The notes: generated from the letters alone by a model not told the origin. Positions 1 to 6,556 are shown, counted from the stretch's first letter. The stretch: DNA of 21,745 bases from Pseudomonadota bacterium (GCA_023436825.1 JAEZHS010000599.1:1-21745), one strand, 5' to 3'. Translations and numbers: made by a program.

Positions 1-473
1 GTGCGCAACCAGGCCCGCGCCTTCAGCCGGTGATCGTGGCGTCGGCCACAGGCAGCGGCGGCGTGGGTATCCCGCGGCAGCAGGCGAAAGAAAGCGTCGA
101 GCTTGTCGGGGTTGAAGTGGAAGTTAGGTGGCAGTTGCCACAGGATCGGCCCGAGCTTGTGTCCCAGACGCAGGATGCCCGAGGCGACGAAGTTGCCCAG
201 TGGCGCGACCGGATCGTTAAGGCGCTTCATGTGGGTGAGGAAGCGCGGTCCCTTGACCGAAAAGACGAAGTCGTCGGGTGTCAGCTCGGCCCAGTGTCCG
301 AACGAGTCGGGCCGCTGCATGCTGTAGAAGGTGCCGTTGATCTCGACCGTCGGGAAAATTGAACCGATGTGGGCAAGCTCACGCTTGTGCGGCAGGCCTT
401 CAGGATAGAACCGGCCACGCCACGATTTGTATGTCCATCCCGAAAGGCCGACGCGGACTTCGCCTGAGCGCAT
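1..473 (-). CDS. DUF72 (YecE-like) protein, C-terminus cut by window edge
   Basis: The reading frame runs off the left edge of the window, so only about the first 157 residues are present. They begin MRSGEVRVGLSGWTYKSW and include KGPRFLTHMKRL and LGPILWQLPPNFHF, which are hallmarks of the DUF72/YecE family, a TIM-barrel fold of unknown biochemical function. The ATG at 473 is the only start possible: the same frame meets a TAG at 495-497 and has no other start codon between. It lies 21 bases downstream of the flavin monooxygenase stop and is probably co-transcribed with it. No strong Shine-Dalgarno is visible. The family assignment is by recognised motifs and is secure. The biological role is unknown, and the pairing with a monooxygenase gives no firm clue. 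Confidence 0.9.
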   Translation of the reverse strand, partial: MRSGEVRVGLSGWTYKSWRGRFYPEGLPHKRELAHIGSIFPTVEINGTFYSMQRPDSFGHWAELTPDDFVFSVKGPRFLTHMKRLNDPVAPLGNFVASGILRLGHKLGPILWQLPPNFHFNPDKLDAFFRLLPRDTHAAAACGRRHDHRLKARAWLR

Positions 474-494
474 GCCCAGCGAACGTGGTGCTTG

Positions 495-1934
495 CTAGAG
501 CGGTTCCTTGAGGAAGCGGTCGACCAGCCGGTCAGCCCGACTGCGGTCGGTGAAGGTGAGGTGGCGAGCAAGGTTGCGCGGCGAGGACGCGAGGTAGAAG
601 CGTTCGTACTGCTCGTTGCGGCTGGCGAGCGCGCTGCCGGCGAAGTCCCAGGCCAGGCGGAAGATGCGGATGCGCTCCTCGGCCGGCATGCCCTTGGCGC
701 CGGGCAGGTACTTGTCGATCAGCGGCCGCAGGTCCTTGTCGGCCATCTGAGCGGCGGTCGGCGTGGCGAAGACGTTGTGCGAGCCGATCAGGCGCAGGAT
801 CTCGTTCACGCGCGGGAACCAGAGCGGCAGCGTCGCCCGCAGGGCATGCAGCGGCGCGGTGGCAGGCGTCCACAGGCCGCCCGGCCATTCGCGCGCCTCG
901 GTCTCGGCGGCGACGACGGCGGAGCGCGTGAACTCCGAGTAGCTCCAGATCTCGCCGATCATGCGCATGGTCTCGGGATCGGCGGCGTTTATGGCGGCCG
1001 CCACGCGCAGCGCCAGGCCCCAGGCAAAATCGAGCTTCACCGAAGCGCGGATCATGGTCTGCTGCTGGATGTTGGCCGGCCAGCTCGTGGTCATCACCGA
1101 GTTGTAGGCGGCGAGGTTGCAGTCGATGAACAGGCGGTCGCGCGGGATCTCGACGTCGTCGAAGATCACGAAGGCGTCCTGCTCGTCGAAGCGGCTCGAC
1201 AAGGGATGGTCGAAGCGGTCGGCTGACGCCGAGGCGCTGTCGCGGCACAGGAATTTCAGGCCGGGTGCGCTCATGGGGATGCTGAAGGACAGCGCATAGT
1301 CGTCGGCGCCCACCGGCAATGGCAGCGCAGGATAGACCGCGATCTCGTCGGCGAACGGCGCCAGGGTGGCGAGGATGCGCGCGCCGCGCACGACGATGCC
1401 GTGCTCGGTCTCACCGACCTTGCGCAGGGCGTAGGGATTGCCCGCCTGCGGCGCATCGCCCATCGCCTTGTCGACGGTCGGCTGCACGATGGTGTGGGTG
1501 AGCGAGATGTCATTGCGGCGCAGGAACTTCTGGTAGGCGACCAGGCGCTCGGCGCCGGCCTCGTTGCCGTGGTTGGCCCACTCGCCGCGATTGCCGGCAA
1601 AGCCGGCGTAGGTGACGTTCATGTAGTCGGGCGTACGGCCCATCAGGCCAACCGAATACTCGGCGACGCGACGCAAGGCCTTGCCGCGGCGTAAAAGGTC
1701 CTCGCGCGAGCGCGGGATCATGTGGCTGACCGGAATGGGCTCACCGGTCTCTTCATCCGGCGTCAGCAGGATGTCGGGATGCCGGTGATGCAGATCGAAG
1801 ACCTCGGCCAGCGCATGGGCGGCGCCGCGGAGCTTGGGATGGTCGACGACGTCCGATATGCGCTCGCCGTCGACCCAGACTTCACGCGGCCCACGCAAGC
1901 CTTTCAGAAACTGCTCGCCCGTGCGTGCCGGCAT
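495..1934 (-). CDS. HpaB-family flavin-dependent monooxygenase, oxygenase component (4-hydroxyphenylacetate 3-monooxygenase type)
   Basis: A 479-residue protein of the HpaB/PvcC family, whose members hydroxylate phenolic substrates using FADH2 from a separate HpaC-type reductase. Length is normal for the family. The motif GRTPDYMN places Arg100 and Tyr104 at the numbers of the substrate-binding Arg100/Tyr104 of the Thermus enzyme, and His147 in SLTHTIVQP is the likely counterpart of its third substrate-site residue (His142). The C-terminal helices (AWDFAGSALASRNEQYERFY) also match the family. The start is well placed: GAGGAG lies about 7 bases before ATG 1934. A GST gene lies 27 bases upstream on the same strand, and DUF72 follows. 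No HpaC reductase gene is in the window, so the partner must be encoded elsewhere. The true substrate is unknown because this family includes many uncharacterised paralogues. Confidence 0.9.
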   Translation of the reverse strand: MPARTGEQFLKGLRGPREVWVDGERISDVVDHPKLRGAAHALAEVFDLHHRHPDILLTPDEETGEPIPVSHMIPRSREDLLRRGKALRRVAEYSVGLMGRTPDYMNVTYAGFAGNRGEWANHGNEAGAERLVAYQKFLRRNDISLTHTIVQPTVDKAMGDAPQAGNPYALRKVGETEHGIVVRGARILATLAPFADEIAVYPALPLPVGADDYALSFSIPMSAPGLKFLCRDSASASADRFDHPLSSRFDEQDAFVIFDDVEIPRDRLFIDCNLAAYNSVMTTSWPANIQQQTMIRASVKLDFAWGLALRVAAAINAADPETMRMIGEIWSYSEFTRSAVVAAETEAREWPGGLWTPATAPLHALRATLPLWFPRVNEILRLIGSHNVFATPTAAQMADKDLRPLIDKYLPGAKGMPAEERIRIFRLAWDFAGSALASRNEQYERFYLASSPRNLARHLTFTDRSRADRLVDRFLKEPL

Positions 1935-1961
1935 CCGTTTCTCCTCTGCAGGAGGCGGAGT

Positions 1962-2558
1962 TCAGCCTACCGGCATGGTCTCCGCAAGCGGCGGCAGCTT
2001 AACGACCTTAGCGTACCAGGCTTCGAGCTTGGGATGGCCGGGACGCCACGGCTCGTTGGCGTAGCGGAAGTCGAGATAGCCGAGCGCGCAGCCGATGGTG
2101 ATCTCGCCGATGGTCTTGAGATCGCCCAGGCCGGCTGCCTCCTTCTCCAGCTCGGCGAGTGCGCGCTTCACCTTGCCCTGCTGCAGTTCGATGTAGGCCT
2201 TGCGGCCGTCGTCCTGCGGCAGCGCGATCTCGCGGCGGCGCGGCTGGGTGGCATCGAGGATACCGTCACCCAGGGCCTGCTGGGTGATCGCCTTCCAGCG
2301 CGCCGGTCCGGCGGCGGGGAAAAGCTTGGGCGCGCTGCCGACGCTGTCGAGATACTCGCAGATCACCGGGCTGTCGTAGAGCCGGGTGCCGTCGTCGAGG
2401 ATGAGCGTCGGCACCTTGGAGAGCGGATTGAACTCGAGCAACGCGGGATCGGTGGTGCCGACCTTCCAGCGCTCGACCTGCTTGTCGATGCCGCGGGCGA
2501 TGGCGCAGGCCGTGACCTTGCGAACGTAAGGGCTGGCGGGTGAATAGGCGAGCTTCAT
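1962..2558 (-). CDS. Glutathione S-transferase family protein (YibF-like)
   Basis: A 198-residue two-domain GST. The N-terminal thioredoxin-like domain (about residues 1-75) carries SPASPYVRK, with Ser9 in the usual catalytic position, VPTL with cis-Pro50, and the glutathione gamma-glutamyl-binding pair Asp62-Ser63 in YDSPVICEYLD. An all-helical C-terminal domain follows. The N-terminus MKLAYSPASPYVRK resembles E. coli YibF. It is the first gene of a minus-strand set with the HpaB-family gene, 27 bases apart, so a role in handling electrophilic or quinone products of aromatic hydroxylation is reasonable but inferred. Its start faces the divergent dioxygenase gene across 68 bases, which must hold both promoters. 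The family call is secure, the substrate unknown. Confidence 0.88.
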   Translation of the reverse strand: MKLAYSPASPYVRKVTACAIARGIDKQVERWKVGTTDPALLEFNPLSKVPTLILDDGTRLYDSPVICEYLDSVGSAPKLFPAAGPARWKAITQQALGDGILDATQPRRREIALPQDDGRKAYIELQQGKVKRALAELEKEAAGLGDLKTIGEITIGCALGYLDFRYANEPWRPGHPKLEAWYAKVVKLPPLAETMPVG

Positions 2559-2626
2559 GGGTGGTTCCCCCTCTTGAGATTCAGCGATTGGGCGCGCACG
2601 TTATCGCGCATGTCGGGAGTAGCGCC

Positions 2627-3466
2627 ATGAGTTTTCAGACCGAAAGGCTCGGCGGCCACATGGCCGCCGCGGTGAGCGGCATCGATCTCAATCGACTGCC
2701 GGACGAGGCGACGCAGGCCGCCTTGGTCGACGTGTTGCACGAGAACCTGGTGCTGTGCATCCGCGGCCAGAAGCTGGCGCCCGTGCCATTCCGCGACGCG
2801 ATGGCGCGCTTCGGTACTCCCATGCTGCGCAAGCAGCTCGAGCGCACCCCTGAGTGCGCCGAGGTCAATATCATCTCGAGCGAAGACCGCGACACGCTGG
2901 GCGACGGCCGCAAGATCGTGAACGGCGCCAACTGGCACACCGACGACAGCTTCATGCGCGCGCCCTGCTCGCTCACCATGCTCTATGGCGTGGTCGTGCC
3001 GTCGCGCGGCGGCGACACGCAGTTCACCAACATGTACGCCGCCTACGAGGACCTGCCGGCGGAGACCCGGCGGCACATCGACCGGCTGAAGGTGGTGCAC
3101 AAGTACCATTCCAGCCGCAAGCTCACGTACGTCTCGACGCGGCCGGCCGAGGAGATGGCGGCGATGCCGGAGGCGACGCATCCGCTGGTGCGGACGCACC
3201 CGGAGACACATCGCAAGTCGCTCTATCTCAATCCCAACCGCATGGAATACATCGTAGGGTTCGAACGCGCAGAGAGCGACAGGCTGCTCGACGAGCTGAT
3301 CGCGCATGCGACGCAGATGAAATACCAGTACCGCCATGTCTGGCGGCAGGGCGACATCGTCATCTGGGACAACCGCTGCACGATGCACAAGGCCAATGCC
3401 GACTACCCCGAGGGCGAGCGACGGCTGATGCATCGAGTCATCGTGGCGGGAACGGAGCCCGTCTAG
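2627..3466 (+). CDS. TauD/TfdA-family Fe(II)/2-oxoglutarate-dependent dioxygenase
   Basis: A 279-residue cytoplasmic dioxygenase. The facial triad is visible as His104-X-Asp106 (NWHTDDSF) and His254 (DNRCTMHKA). Arg266 and Arg270 in GERRLMHRV match the 2-oxoglutarate-binding region of TauD. The frame is open back to 2540, but ATG 2627 was chosen: a GGGAG Shine-Dalgarno sits 7-8 bases before it, the sequence then begins MSFQTERLGGHMAAAVSGID as family members do, and a 2540 start would overlap the divergent GST gene. Family members hydroxylate taurine, alkyl sulfates, phenoxyacetates and similar acids. The substrate here cannot be read from the sequence. No terminator is obvious after the stop. 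The divergent arrangement with the GST/monooxygenase genes may mean shared control, which is inference. Confidence 0.92.
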   Translation: MSFQTERLGGHMAAAVSGIDLNRLPDEATQAALVDVLHENLVLCIRGQKLAPVPFRDAMARFGTPMLRKQLERTPECAEVNIISSEDRDTLGDGRKIVNGANWHTDDSFMRAPCSLTMLYGVVVPSRGGDTQFTNMYAAYEDLPAETRRHIDRLKVVHKYHSSRKLTYVSTRPAEEMAAMPEATHPLVRTHPETHRKSLYLNPNRMEYIVGFERAESDRLLDELIAHATQMKYQYRHVWRQGDIVIWDNRCTMHKANADYPEGERRLMHRVIVAGTEPV

Positions 3467-3583
3467 GTTCGCGACTGCCGCCGCGCCGTGACGCGCGAGC
3501 ACGGTGGGTTCTCGCCGCCAGTGGGGTGCGGGCGCCTCTCGGCGTTGCTGGCCGGGTGCATGCACTGCCGTCGCCCCGCTCGT

Positions 3584-3679
3584 GAATTTTTGCATTTTCT
3601 GCATATTTATTGCAGGTCGGCCGCTGTCCACCAAACCTTTGAATTCACGCGGCTTTTTGATTTCCTGCATTTTATGCAT
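3584..3679. repeat. Direct repeat with TGCATTTT(C/A)TGCA motif
   Basis: A motif of about 21 bases occurs at 3584-3604 and 3659-3679 in the same orientation, 75 bases apart, with the shared core TGCATTTT(C/A)TGCAT. A third overlapping half copy (TGCATTTTCTGC) is at 3675-3686. The motif is AT-rich in a GC-rich region. It may be an operator, a remnant of a mobile element end or a dispersed intergenic repeat. Nothing nearby decides between these. Confidence 0.6.
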
Positions 3680-3732
3680 TTTCTGCTGGCCCTTCGTTGT
3701 TGGACCGCACCCCTTACAGAAAGTCATTGCTC

Positions 3733-3784
3733 CCGTCCGACCGAACGCAGCCGGACGGGATGACTGGCTCCCGGGCAGGAGCCG
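3733..3784. other. Two adjacent perfect hairpins, possible terminator or repeat unit
   Basis: Stem one pairs CCCGTCCG (3733-3740) with CGGACGGG (3753-3760) around a 12-base loop. Stem two pairs GGCTCC (3767-3772) with GGAGCC (3779-3784) around a 6-base loop. No T-run follows on either strand, so intrinsic termination is doubtful. The pair lies about 270 bases after the dioxygenase stop. Confidence 0.45.
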
Positions 3785-3848
3785 CCTGGAACACGATCGG
3801 ATAAACGATGCATAGAGCGGGAACACCGACAAGCAGTGCAACGAAACA

Positions 3849-3877
3849 TCTATATAACCAAGGTAAAGTCTTGTCAA
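3849..3877 (-). promoter_or_regulatory. Candidate sigma-70-type promoter, minus strand
   Basis: Read on the minus strand, a perfect TTGACA (3877-3872) is followed after 17 bases by TATAGA (3854-3849). It would transcribe leftward through the hairpins and direct repeats toward the 3' end of the dioxygenase. No gene in that direction is convincing, so this may drive a small RNA, antisense transcription or nothing. Confidence 0.3.
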
Positions 3878-4176
3878 TAACTTTGGTTGCTATTCTCAGT
3901 TTCGTTTTCGAGAGTTTTTGCGCCCCATAAAGGGGGTCCCAGCGCAATAACGCCATGCCTTGTGTCGCCGGGCGCGAGTGCCAGCAGTGCTGTCAACGTC
4001 GACACATCATCGCGATCCTGAATGAGCGACAGGATCTGCCGCTCCTCGGATGGCTCCAGATAAATCGGTCGCTGTGGAGAGCCACCAACAACGCGGCGGC
4101 GAAGCGGTTCGAACTGCCGCCTTGGAGAACACAAAATACAGGTCAGTTACGTTATCCAAGCGACAATCCCTATGGA

Positions 4177-4209
4177 TTGACTCATGTGGCCGTTGTTCTC
4201 ATTTTGTTC
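4177..4209 (+). promoter_or_regulatory. LexA (SOS) box overlapping a promoter
   Basis: GTTC at 4195-4198 and GTTC at 4206-4209 are separated by exactly seven bases (TCATTTT). GTTC-N7-GTTC is the established direct-repeat LexA operator of alphaproteobacteria. A -35-like TTGACT (4177-4182) and a -10-like CATTTT (4200-4205) are 17 bases apart, so LexA bound here would cover the -10. The site ends 30 bases before the first start codon of a cassette encoding two SOS-response-associated (SRAP) proteins, which independently supports SOS control. Confidence 0.75.
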
Positions 4210-4239
4210 TCTTCCAATGGGACCGAAAGAACTGGCCGA

Positions 4240-4479
4240 ATGTCCCCCTCCGCGGACCTCCATGATGTTTGGGACAGCCATTTGCCGCTCGGCATCTCGT
4301 GCAATCACTGCCTGCATCGCGCGCTCATCCAGCACGATCGCATCGGTGCCCGCGAGGGCAACCTTCGATGCGTCGACACCCTGCCCTTCATCTGCAGCCA
4401 CTGCGGACGGCGCGAGTTCACGCCCCACGTCTTTCGTGAACGCCGCCACGTGAAGCGGTTCATGGCGGAGTACCGATGA
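4240..4479 (+). CDS. Small zinc-ribbon-like protein (79 aa), first gene of SOS cassette
   Basis: Two CxxC pairs are visible, Cys21-Cys24 (CNHC) and Cys52-Cys55 (CSHC), spaced as in a zinc ribbon, followed by a basic tail (FRERRHVKRF) that could contact nucleic acid. The frame is open back to 3955. ATG 4240 was chosen because the LexA box and promoter lie just upstream at 4177-4209 and the extra sequence looks random. No strong Shine-Dalgarno is seen. Its stop overlaps the next start (ATGA at 4476-4479), so the two are translationally coupled. I do not recognise the family. A DNA- or RNA-binding role in the SOS cassette is inferred from cysteines, charge and context only. Confidence 0.7.
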   Translation: MSPSADLHDVWDSHLPLGISCNHCLHRALIQHDRIGAREGNLRCVDTLPFICSHCGRREFTPHVFRERRHVKRFMAEYR

Positions 4480-5051
4480 TGACGTCCGAAGATGGCATTG
4501 CGCGCGGCTACCTCTCTTCGGCCGATGTCGAGCGCCTCTTTCCGGCGCGCATCGCCCGCATCGCACGCGGAACCCTCACCTACACGGAGAAGGGCCGCAT
4601 CCTCGTGAAGGCAGGCGAGATCGATCCCAAGTGGCGCGGCGGCAGATTCAACGGCATCGAGTACTTCCATTTCCGCTTCCCCGAGCAGAGCGCGACCATG
4701 GCCGCCTTCCTGCTGCGCGAAGGACTCCATCGCCTTGTTGCGGAAAGCCTGCTGCCGCCGACGCCGGCGGAAGTCGAAGCCGAGTGGCAGCGACTGGCGG
4801 CGCAGCGCGAAGCCATCCTGGGCTGGGCGCGCGCAAAGAAGGCGCTGTCGGAGATCGTGCAGACCTATCGCTTCGAGCGCCGTCGTGGCACCTATTCCCA
4901 CTCGGCGCACGCTGCGGCGGCAAAGACTGTCGAACAGATCGATCGGTCGGTCGACGATTCGATGACCTACGCCGGCGTCTGCATCGAGTGGGCTGAACGT
5001 GAGCACCGCGGGTGGTTCTGGCGCTGTGCGCCCAATGATCAGGTGCTTTAG
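4476..5051 (+). CDS. Unrecognised 191-residue protein in SOS cassette
   Basis: The gene starts in the ATGA overlap with the zinc-ribbon gene (ATG at 4476 or 4479, since the sequence is ATGATG) and stops two bases before the first SRAP gene, so it is clearly part of the operon. The sequence has no signal peptide or membrane segment. It contains a basic, glycine-bearing segment (PKWRGGRFNGIEYFHFRFP), a long charged helical region around residues 95-130, and an aromatic C-terminus (EHRGWFWRC). Codon use looks like that of its coding neighbours. I recognise no catalytic motif and assign no function. Position suggests a partner of the SRAP proteins or of the zinc ribbon in the DNA-damage response, which is inference. 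Confidence 0.75.
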   Translation: MMTSEDGIARGYLSSADVERLFPARIARIARGTLTYTEKGRILVKAGEIDPKWRGGRFNGIEYFHFRFPEQSATMAAFLLREGLHRLVAESLLPPTPAEVEAEWQRLAAQREAILGWARAKKALSEIVQTYRFERRRGTYSHSAHAAAAKTVEQIDRSVDDSMTYAGVCIEWAEREHRGWFWRCAPNDQVL

Positions 5052-5053
5052 CG

Positions 5054-5698
5054 ATGTGCAATCTGTACCAAGTGCCCAGCATGGCGGACATGGCCACCCA
5101 CTTCGGTGTTGCCGACCTGCCCGCCCTCGACATCCCGCACGAAACCAAGCGTGGAGAGCCTGGCGTCATCATGCGAGGCTCCGTCGGTCAGCGCATCGTG
5201 CTGCCGGCTCGGTGGGGCTTTCCTCGCCCGCAGCGGGACAGAGGCGGCCAGTTGCTTCATCTCGAACCGGTGAACCTCATCGCCAACCTGACCAATCCCA
5301 TGTGGCGCACAATGGCACCCGACCCACGGTATCGCTGTCTCATCCCCGTGGCGGCGTTCGCCCAGCCGGACGGCAAACGCGGTTCGATGACACGCACCTG
5401 GTTCAGGGCAAAGGATCAGCCCCTCTTCGCCTGGGCCGGATTCTGCCGCAGAAGCGAGGAATGGGGGCCCGTCTACGGCGCCATGACGACCGACAGCAAC
5501 AGCGCCGTGGCGCCGCTCAATCCGCGAATGCCGATGATGCTCGCCCCGGACGAATACGAGCAATGGCTCGAAGGATCGATCGACGACGTCATCGAGTTCC
5601 AGTTCCGGCCGCCCTTTCCGGCCGACGGTATGGAAATCGAGCGCACGAAAGACCTGTGGGTGCAGCGACCCCGCACGCGACACGGCGCATTGCTATGA
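5054..5698 (+). CDS. SRAP-domain protein (YedK/HMCES family), active site altered
   Basis: A 214-residue SRAP protein. This family shields abasic sites in single-stranded DNA by a thiazolidine crosslink through Cys2 after removal of Met1. MC at the start, VNLIANL (Asn74) and CLIPVAAFAQPDG fit the family. However, the position of the catalytic Glu (Glu105 in E. coli YedK) is Gln104, and the position of the catalytic His (His160) is Asn156 in PLNPRMP. The tandem paralogue keeps both. By what is known of YedK these residues promote crosslink formation and reversal, so this copy may bind or crosslink abasic DNA but resolve poorly, or have another role. It begins two bases after the previous stop and is probably SOS-controlled from the upstream box. 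The family call is firm, the altered function is inference. Confidence 0.9.
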   Translation: MCNLYQVPSMADMATHFGVADLPALDIPHETKRGEPGVIMRGSVGQRIVLPARWGFPRPQRDRGGQLLHLEPVNLIANLTNPMWRTMAPDPRYRCLIPVAAFAQPDGKRGSMTRTWFRAKDQPLFAWAGFCRRSEEWGPVYGAMTTDSNSAVAPLNPRMPMMLAPDEYEQWLEGSIDDVIEFQFRPPFPADGMEIERTKDLWVQRPRTRHGALL

Positions 5699-5740
5699 AC
5701 CTCGGCACACCACAAGATCGTCAACCTTGGAGGAGCCGAC

Positions 5741-6388
5741 ATGTGCACGCTCTACACCACCCGCAAAAGCAGGGATGAAGTTGCGCAGACCTTCCGAGCA
5801 CGACGGCCCCCTGTCGAGCCGAACCTGCCGGACGACATCCTGCCCGGCGGCCCGGGACTGGTGGTCCGCGAAGCCGACGGCGAACGCACCCTGCAGTCGA
5901 TGGTATGGGGTTTCCCGATGCGGTTCGCGAACATGAAGCCGGGCTCCAAGCCCAAGCCCGTCAACAACATCGCCGATATCGCAAAATTCCCCTGGAAGCC
6001 GCTGGCGCAGAAGCCGCAATCGCGCTGCCTCATTCCCCTGACCAGCTTCGCCGAGCCGGAAGGGCCGAAGGGTGCGAAGACCAGGACATGGGTCACGATC
6101 AAGGACCAACCCATCGCCGCCTGGGCCGGCTTGTGGCGCCAGAGCGACGAATGGGGCCCCGTCTATTCCGGCGTCATGACCGACTGCAATGACGCGATAC
6201 GGCCGTTGCATGACAGGATGCCTGTGCTGCTCCATGCCCACGAGCTTGACCAGTGGCTGCACGGCTCGTTCGAAGACCTCGTGGCCTTCCAGCAGAGGTC
6301 CTTTCCGAACGAGTTGATCGAGATCACGCCGACCAAAGACCTGTGGGTGCCCAAGAAGACACCTATGCCCGTCAGCGGTCAGTCGTAG
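5741..6388 (+). CDS. SRAP-domain protein (YedK/HMCES family), active site intact
   Basis: A 215-residue SRAP protein with Cys2 (MCTLY), Asn75 (PVNNIAD), Glu105 (SFAEPEG) and His157 (PLHDRMP). These correspond to Cys2, Asn75, Glu105 and His160 of E. coli YedK, so abasic-site crosslinking and self-reversal chemistry should be preserved. The C-terminus keeps the family pattern TKDLWVPKK. A GGAGG Shine-Dalgarno lies 7-8 bases before ATG 5741, an unusually good ribosome site for this cassette, and suggests higher or independent translation. It follows the altered paralogue by 42 bases. The two share the block DEWGPVYSG / EEWGPVYGA and clearly arose by duplication within this short subfamily, then diverged. 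Confidence 0.93.
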   Translation: MCTLYTTRKSRDEVAQTFRARRPPVEPNLPDDILPGGPGLVVREADGERTLQSMVWGFPMRFANMKPGSKPKPVNNIADIAKFPWKPLAQKPQSRCLIPLTSFAEPEGPKGAKTRTWVTIKDQPIAAWAGLWRQSDEWGPVYSGVMTDCNDAIRPLHDRMPVLLHAHELDQWLHGSFEDLVAFQQRSFPNELIEITPTKDLWVPKKTPMPVSGQS

Positions 6389-6485
6389 CTGCAGCAGACG
6401 ACGAAAGCCGGCTGACACCGGCCGTTCTAGGGCGTGCTGGTGACAATGGGCGCAAGCATTTGATCTTGCTCAGCCCGACCGGACG

Positions 6486-6529
6486 CTCTCAAGGCTGAAA
6501 CACGGGTTCGAATCCCGTAGGAAGCGCCA
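6486..6529 (+). tRNA. 3' half of a tRNA-Glu(CTC), likely attachment-site scar; not a functional tRNA
   Basis: The 44 bases read as the 3' half of a tRNA: anticodon loop CTCTCAA (6486-6492, anticodon CTC), 3' anticodon strand GGCTG, T arm ACGGG-TTCGAAT-CCCGT (6502-6518, perfect stem), acceptor strand AGGAAGC, discriminator G and encoded CCA (6527-6529). The 5' half is missing: the bases before the loop (GGACG) do not pair with GGCTG, and no GCTTCCT acceptor strand is found upstream. A break exactly at the anticodon loop is a classic tyrosine-integrase crossover position. In the usual geometry the duplicated 3' half marks the far end of an island, which here would lie to the left. Confidence 0.75.
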
Positions 6530-6556
6530 CCGTCGAACCCATCATATTGATCCGCC

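Larger units (their letters stand above)
3467..4176. other. Gene-poor, AT-richer intergenic stretch
   Basis: About 700 bases between the dioxygenase stop and the SOS-type promoter have no convincing gene. Base composition drops clearly below the flanks between about 3580 and 3930. It contains a TGCATTTT direct repeat, two neighbouring perfect hairpins and a minus-strand promoter-like pair (listed separately). Two short minus-strand frames (3714-3956, with a possible membrane helix, and 3874-4134) overlap each other and lack good ribosome sites, so they are not called. The composition suggests acquired or decayed DNA. Confidence 0.6.

Noticed and set aside
2555..3877. Long open frame on the minus strand opposite the dioxygenase
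   Set aside because: It is antisense to a gene with a complete catalytic triad, its translation is compositionally odd in that part, and no family motif is seen. High GC makes such frames common.
3714..3956. 80-residue minus-strand frame with a hydrophobic stretch
   Set aside because: No usable Shine-Dalgarno (AAGG lies one base from the ATG), and the only nearby promoter would start transcription inside the frame. Kept only as part of a finding.
3874..4134. 86-residue minus-strand frame
   Set aside because: It overlaps the preceding frame in another phase, has no recognisable domain and no ribosome site.
3955..4239. N-terminal extension of the zinc-ribbon protein
   Set aside because: The frame is open, but the LexA box and promoter lie within it, and the translated extension shows no protein-like features.
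6407..6422. Hairpin after the second SRAP gene (GCCGG / CCGGC) as a terminator
   Set aside because: A five-base stem with no T-run is too weak to call in GC-rich DNA.
6486..6529. Functional tRNA gene
   Set aside because: The 5' half, the D arm and the 5' strands of the acceptor and anticodon stems are absent.
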